DNA of 8,516 nt from CAZRHR01 sp964599915 (lineage in GTDB: Bacteria > Bacteroidota > Bacteroidia > CAIKAF01), in assembly GCA_964599915.1 (NCBI GenBank), contig CAZRHR010000090.1:1-8516 (forward strand). Reading direction: 5' to 3'. Below the pieces are notes generated by a model. It saw only the letters and a list, made by a program, of their open reading frames with translations, was not told the origin of the DNA and ran no database searches. This document shows, in pieces, positions 5,560 to 8,516 of the stretch. The first letter of the stretch is position 1; every line of letters begins with the position of its first letter. A program made the translations under genes and the position numbers.

Positions 5560-6990
5560 TTAAAATCCTAAATCAGAAGTGGTAGGTAAGGCCCTGCCAG
5601 CCCATTTATTCATTACTTTCCCGCCTTGTAATTCCACCAATCCGGGATTGGAGCGTAAAATGGTTTTAAGCGGCTTTTCATCGTTGATATACAGGGCAAA
5701 GGGAAGTTGGTGTGTGGCTTGAAAGGCTAAAATTTCTTCCGATGTGGCGGCAGCTCCACCCATCACCCAAAATCCTGCGGCTTGGGCGGCGGTTGCTATG
5801 GCTTTTACCTGCGGTATAACGCTTAGGTTGACTTTGGACAATTGATGAAATACAAAGAAAAATACCCTGTCGTTGCCGGTAAACAAACTATCTGCAAATG
5901 GAATTTCCGTTTCAGGCTCATACAAACTAAGGTCTTTCACCTTGGCTTCCTCCCCTTTTTCCAATACCACTTGGTCTTGTTTCCAAAACAAGTGTTCTGC
6001 TTCAAATTCCAGTGTGTACCAATCCCAACCTTCCTTGTCAGGTGATTTTCTCACTTGCTCACAATCTGATTTTCTGAGGTATAGAAAATCTGTTTGCACT
6101 CGGTCTGGCTTACTGATTCTTAAAGCCGGAATATCGTTGCCCACGCGCCATGGACGGTAATCCCGGACAGGTTCATAGGCTTGAGTGTAAACACCAAAAA
6201 CAGCGGATGCCAACACGGCGCCAAGGCCAACAATGGGCGTGAGACGTTTGGGTTGCATTTGTCCGATAATACCCCGCAGCACCACCAAACCCAATAGAAA
6301 CCAAAAGGGCAGCCACCAGTCGAACTGGAAAAAGACCAAAGCGGCCATGCCAGCCACGGAGGCAAGTCCTAAAGCCCATTCTGCGCCATCTGCCTTGGGT
6401 GAAACTTTTATTTTTCTATTCCAAATCCAGATGGGTAAAATAAATACCAACAGGAAGATATCTTTCCAGAATGATTGCCAAGGCGTCAATTTCAGGGCAT
6501 CTCCAAAACATCCGCAATCTGTTACTTTATTGAAATAGGCAGAATAAAAAGTGAGAAAGGTGAAAAACACAATCATGCCAAGAAGGAGCCAGGAAACCGG
6601 ACGAAGGCCAAAGCCAAAAAGGGCATACGCCCCCAACAAAATTTCTAAGACACAGATGAAAATGGCCAGGGTTAGTGCATGGCCGGCAAAAAAGGAAAAC
6701 ATACCCACCAACATGCGGGTTACACCGCCCTGTTCTTCCACCGGAATGGGTGTTTCCACTTTTTCTTTAAGATCTTCCATGATTTTTCCTGCGCAAGGCT
6801 CATCCTGCATGGCTTGTCCTTCTTCGGTCAACTGATAACTCACCTTGGTGGTTAAATCTGCCGAAAACACTTCGAAGTATTCTTCTAATTTATACGCAAA
6901 TCCATGAGGGTCATTGGCTTTAATTAATCCTGATAAAATAAATAGGGTGCCAATAACCAACCTTGATATCCAAACCAATCCTTTCATCAT
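5560..6990 (-). CDS. BT_3928-like DoxX/MauE-type membrane protein with thioredoxin-like tail
   Basis: The 476-residue protein starts with the DoxX-type signature SRLVIGTLFILSGLIKANDP (9-28). An approximately 65-residue soluble loop (about 30-95) with one cysteine (C66) follows, and then several membrane segments (about 95-125, 133-155, 176-191, 205-240, 252-270). DCGCFGD (158-164), directly after a membrane segment, is the cysteine motif of the MauE/BT_3928 group, linked to thiol-disulfide chemistry. The C-terminal half (about 285-476) looks like a thioredoxin-fold domain (VFFFVFHQLSK, LPFALYINDEKP, NPGLVELQGGKV) but has no CxxC, so it is unlikely to be a normal disulfide oxidoreductase. It is first in the apparent operon, 9 bp before the permease. 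ATG occurs at both 6990 and 6987. The precise function of this family is not known to me. Confidence 0.85.
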   Translation of the reverse strand: MMKGLVWISRLVIGTLFILSGLIKANDPHGFAYKLEEYFEVFSADLTTKVSYQLTEEGQAMQDEPCAGKIMEDLKEKVETPIPVEEQGGVTRMLVGMFSFFAGHALTLAIFICVLEILLGAYALFGFGLRPVSWLLLGMIVFFTFLTFYSAYFNKVTDCGCFGDALKLTPWQSFWKDIFLLVFILPIWIWNRKIKVSPKADGAEWALGLASVAGMAALVFFQFDWWLPFWFLLGLVVLRGIIGQMQPKRLTPIVGLGAVLASAVFGVYTQAYEPVRDYRPWRVGNDIPALRISKPDRVQTDFLYLRKSDCEQVRKSPDKEGWDWYTLEFEAEHLFWKQDQVVLEKGEEAKVKDLSLYEPETEIPFADSLFTGNDRVFFFVFHQLSKVNLSVIPQVKAIATAAQAAGFWVMGGAAATSEEILAFQATHQLPFALYINDEKPLKTILRSNPGLVELQGGKVMNKWAGRALPTTSDLGF

Positions 6991-7007
6991 GCTTCTTTTT
7001 TGGTGTA

Positions 7008-7015
7008 CGAAAATA
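7008..7015 (-). promoter_or_regulatory. Possible -7 element of the DoxX-permease-M23 operon
   Basis: The - strand reads TATTTTCG, one base off TAnnTTTG, about 18 bp ahead of the first start codon. I see no TTG at 19-21 bp upstream, so support is weak. Confidence 0.25.
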
Positions 7016-7108
7016 CGAAGGAATATGCAATGTGGGGACGGAACTTTACATTCTTGTTCCCATTTTCAGCCTTTATGCTCTTTCCTTTAACGTGTAAAAG
7101 GTATTTAG

Positions 7109-7141
7109 ACCAAGCGCCAATAGTTGGCCCTTGGTTTTTTT
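7109..7141 (+). terminator. Intrinsic terminator-like hairpin facing the + strand
   Basis: ACCAAGcGCCAA (7109-7120) pairs with TTGGCcCTTGGT (7124-7135) around a TAG loop, with one C/C mismatch, and is followed by seven T (7135-7141). This is a good intrinsic terminator for + strand transcription. No + strand gene is recognisable upstream as far as 1170. On the - strand, where the hydroxylase gene ends 115 bp earlier, the U-tract is missing. It may end a small RNA made from 6991-7108, or stop antisense transcription. Confidence 0.6.
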
Positions 7142-7255
7142 GGAAGAACAGGTTATACGAGGCTTAGAGGGTGCAATGAAAAGTTAAGTTTTTCAAACGG
7201 TCACCGTCTGTCCTACCTTCGGGAAGCGCATTTTACGCTTTTTCTCCCGTTTAAA

Positions 7256-7897
7256 TTACCCTTTGATTCGCGTTTTAAACACCCAATCCCAAATTGGACT
7301 TGATACACCAAAACCCATATCCGGGTCTTGGTAATGGTGTTTCATGTGATGTTTTTTCAAGCGCTGAAACCAGCCCCATTGAATGTTGGCATGGTGGGTA
7401 GCGTAATGCAGTTCATCGTACAACAGGTAACCCAATACAAAACCGCCATAGAAAGGAGCGGCGTAATCGAAGCCTAAAGCAGCATAAAAGAGAAAATAAA
7501 ATAAGAAAGCCAAAGGCACGGAAATACTGGGCGGAAGTACCAAACGCTTTGAATCATTTGGATAATCATGATGCACGCCATGGGCGATGAAGTGAATTCT
7601 TTTGCCGAATTCGGATTTGGGATGGTAATGAAATACAAAGCGATGCAAAATGTATTCTGTAAAACTCCAAAAGGCCATGCCGCCTGCCCAAAATCCTAGG
7701 GCCGTCCAAAAGGGTAGGGTGAGGTGGAAAAAAGCCAAATAGCCGGCTGCCAAGATCACTGGAACGTAAATGGCCAATGGAACGGCAAAGTGCACGCGGG
7801 AAAAGAAATCCATGAAATCGCTTTTGAACATGCGAATGGATTCATCTTTGTGCGAGACAAACAATTTTTTACGAGACATGGGCTGTTCTGTCGCCAT
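7256..7897 (-). CDS. Sterol desaturase/fatty acid hydroxylase family protein (SCS7/FA2H-like)
   Basis: This inner-membrane di-iron oxygenase of about 213 residues would hydroxylate lipid acyl chains with molecular oxygen. In numbering from the preferred start the histidine clusters are HRFVFHYH (85-92), HFIAHGVHH (102-110), HYATHH (164-169) and HHMKHH (183-188). This spacing matches fatty acid 2-hydroxylases acting on sphingolipids, which many Bacteroidota make. Membrane segments lie around 37-58, 66-84, 125-142 and 145-160. The open frame extends to an ATG at 7939, but the segment before 7897 (MFRSFTALF...) reads like leader and covers a possible -7 element, so I start at MATEQP (7897); MSRKKLF at 7879 is another option. 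The gene appears to be monocistronic, since a terminator stands upstream at 7969-7999. Confidence 0.88.
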   Translation of the reverse strand: MATEQPMSRKKLFVSHKDESIRMFKSDFMDFFSRVHFAVPLAIYVPVILAAGYLAFFHLTLPFWTALGFWAGGMAFWSFTEYILHRFVFHYHPKSEFGKRIHFIAHGVHHDYPNDSKRLVLPPSISVPLAFLFYFLFYAALGFDYAAPFYGGFVLGYLLYDELHYATHHANIQWGWFQRLKKHHMKHHYQDPDMGFGVSSPIWDWVFKTRIKG

Positions 7898-7923
7898 AAT
7901 GCAAGGAGGTATAAATAATGCGG

Positions 7924-7931
7924 TAAAACTA
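7924..7931 (-). promoter_or_regulatory. Possible -7 element of the hydroxylase gene
   Basis: The - strand reads TAGTTTTA, one base off TAnnTTTG. It would place the transcript start near 7917, about 20 nt ahead of the ATG at 7897. No matching TTG is seen 19-21 bp upstream, so support is limited. It favours the internal start over the ATG at 7939. Confidence 0.3.
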
Positions 7932-7968
7932 CGAAACAAAATCCAAGGGCAAAAAGATTTCCCGGGCG

Positions 7969-7999
7969 AAAAAAAACGCCGGTCTTTGGTAGACCGGCG
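7969..7999 (-). terminator. Rho-independent terminator of the outer-membrane protein gene
   Basis: On the - strand a perfect 9-bp stem, CGCCGGTCT (7999-7991) with AGACCGGCG (7985-7977), closes a 5-nt loop and is followed by eight T (7976-7969). It begins 23 bp after the stop codon of the beta-barrel gene and separates it from the hydroxylase gene. Confidence 0.92.
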
Positions 8000-8022
8000 C
8001 TTATCAAAGCATTGTCAATTGT

Positions 8023-8516
8023 TTAAAGAAAACGGAAACCTACAGCAAATTCAAACCAACTGTTTCTGAAACCAGCAGATGGGTTGGCGTCGAATTTGTT
8101 GTCGCCCAATACATTCATTAAACCCCAGTTGTAACGTGCGTCGATGGTAATTCTCCAGATATCAACGCCCAGACCGCCTACAACACCCAGGTTCAAGTTG
8201 TTCATTTTTTCACGGGTAAAAGGTGTTTGGCCCACTACGTTACTTTCAATGTCTTGATAAAAAGCATAACTGGCATAGGGACCGGCGTTAATTCTAAGGT
8301 TGAATTGCTCAAAATCCAAGATTTTATAGCCAAGCAAAATGGGCAAATTCACCGCATGGGTTCTTACTTTAATCAATTCTGCCCCATTGACCATATTTCC
8401 CCCATTATGGCTGTAGTAAAGTTCAGGTTGAATATGGAAACGTTCAAAATTGATTCTGGAAAAAAGCCCAACGTTGTACCCCATGTAATTCTCATTGGCA
8501 TAACTGGAAAGGCTGG
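8023..8516 (-). CDS. Outer-membrane beta-barrel protein (PorT/OMP_b-brl-like), 5' end outside window
   Basis: The visible 164 codons encode alternating hydrophobic and polar strands separated by short turns, as in small outer-membrane barrels of Bacteroidota (porin-family/PorT-like). Examples are FHIQPELYYS, VNLPILLGYKIL, FNLRINAGPYASYAF, LGVVGGLGVDI and ITIDARYNWGL. The last strand, WFEFAVGFRFL, ends at an aromatic-rich C-terminus, the usual signal for outer-membrane insertion. An ATG exists at 8484, but the frame stays open to the window edge (SLSSYANENY precedes it) and the barrel would lack its first strands, so the true start with its signal peptide lies beyond 8516. The specific role, whether structural or in transport, cannot be told. 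Confidence 0.85.
   Translation of the reverse strand, partial: SLSSYANENYMGYNVGLFSRINFERFHIQPELYYSHNGGNMVNGAELIKVRTHAVNLPILLGYKILDFEQFNLRINAGPYASYAFYQDIESNVVGQTPFTREKMNNLNLGVVGGLGVDIWRITIDARYNWGLMNVLGDNKFDANPSAGFRNSWFEFAVGFRFL

Noticed and set aside
7197..7207. ACGGT-C-ACCGT dyad after the hydroxylase gene as a terminator
   Set aside because: A 1-nt loop cannot form a hairpin and no proper T tract follows.
7903..7920. Perfect Shine-Dalgarno AAGGAGGT followed by ATG on the + strand
   Set aside because: The reading frame is ATG CGG TAA, only two codons, and Bacteroidota rarely use this signal; it is a chance match inside the hydroxylase leader.
1..8516. Absence of AGTACT, the possible target of the endonuclease
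   Set aside because: I saw none, but only about two are expected by chance in 8.5 kb, so absence is not evidence of avoidance.

Overview
The window looks like a chromosomal piece of a Bacteroidota bacterium. The evidence is a run of Bacteroidota-type protein families (a BT_3928-like DoxX/MauE membrane protein with DCGCFGD, a large M23 peptidase with the HFHGGLDL/GPHLHYE motifs, an SCS7-like lipid hydroxylase, a small outer-membrane beta-barrel protein), -33/-7 promoters of the TTTG/TAnnTTTG kind, and no useful Shine-Dalgarno sequences. I cannot name the genus.

Left part (about 165-2103): a compact, visibly AT-richer type II restriction-modification system. A beta-class (SPPY) DNA methyltransferase on the + strand converges on an endonuclease that resembles the ScaI family, and the two genes overlap tail to tail by 23 bp. 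The endonuclease lies 5 bp downstream of a small helix-turn-helix controller (C) gene. The main discovery is a shared 15-bp operator with consensus CATACTAWAGTTAGC. One copy sits at the expected transcription start of the methyltransferase. Two oppositely oriented copies sit at the controller/endonuclease promoter. This is the one-box/two-box logic known from Esp1396I-like C-protein circuits. A 14/16 inverted repeat (165-180 and 2088-2103) brackets the whole system and may mark the ends of the acquired segment. An older imperfect hairpin (53-164) and a perfect 20-bp palindrome (2109-2128) lie just outside it.

Middle (2104-2783): about 680 bp with no convincing gene, containing two 28-bp REP-like repeats.

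Right part (2784-8516): all genes are on the - strand. Transcription starts near 7000 and appears to run through the DoxX-like protein, an orphan OppB/DppB-type ABC permease and a secreted M23 peptidase, with gaps of only 9-10 bp, so these three probably form one operon. Upstream lie the lipid hydroxylase and a partial outer-membrane barrel protein closed by a clear intrinsic terminator. A second strong terminator-like hairpin (7109-7141) faces the + strand, where no gene is visible.
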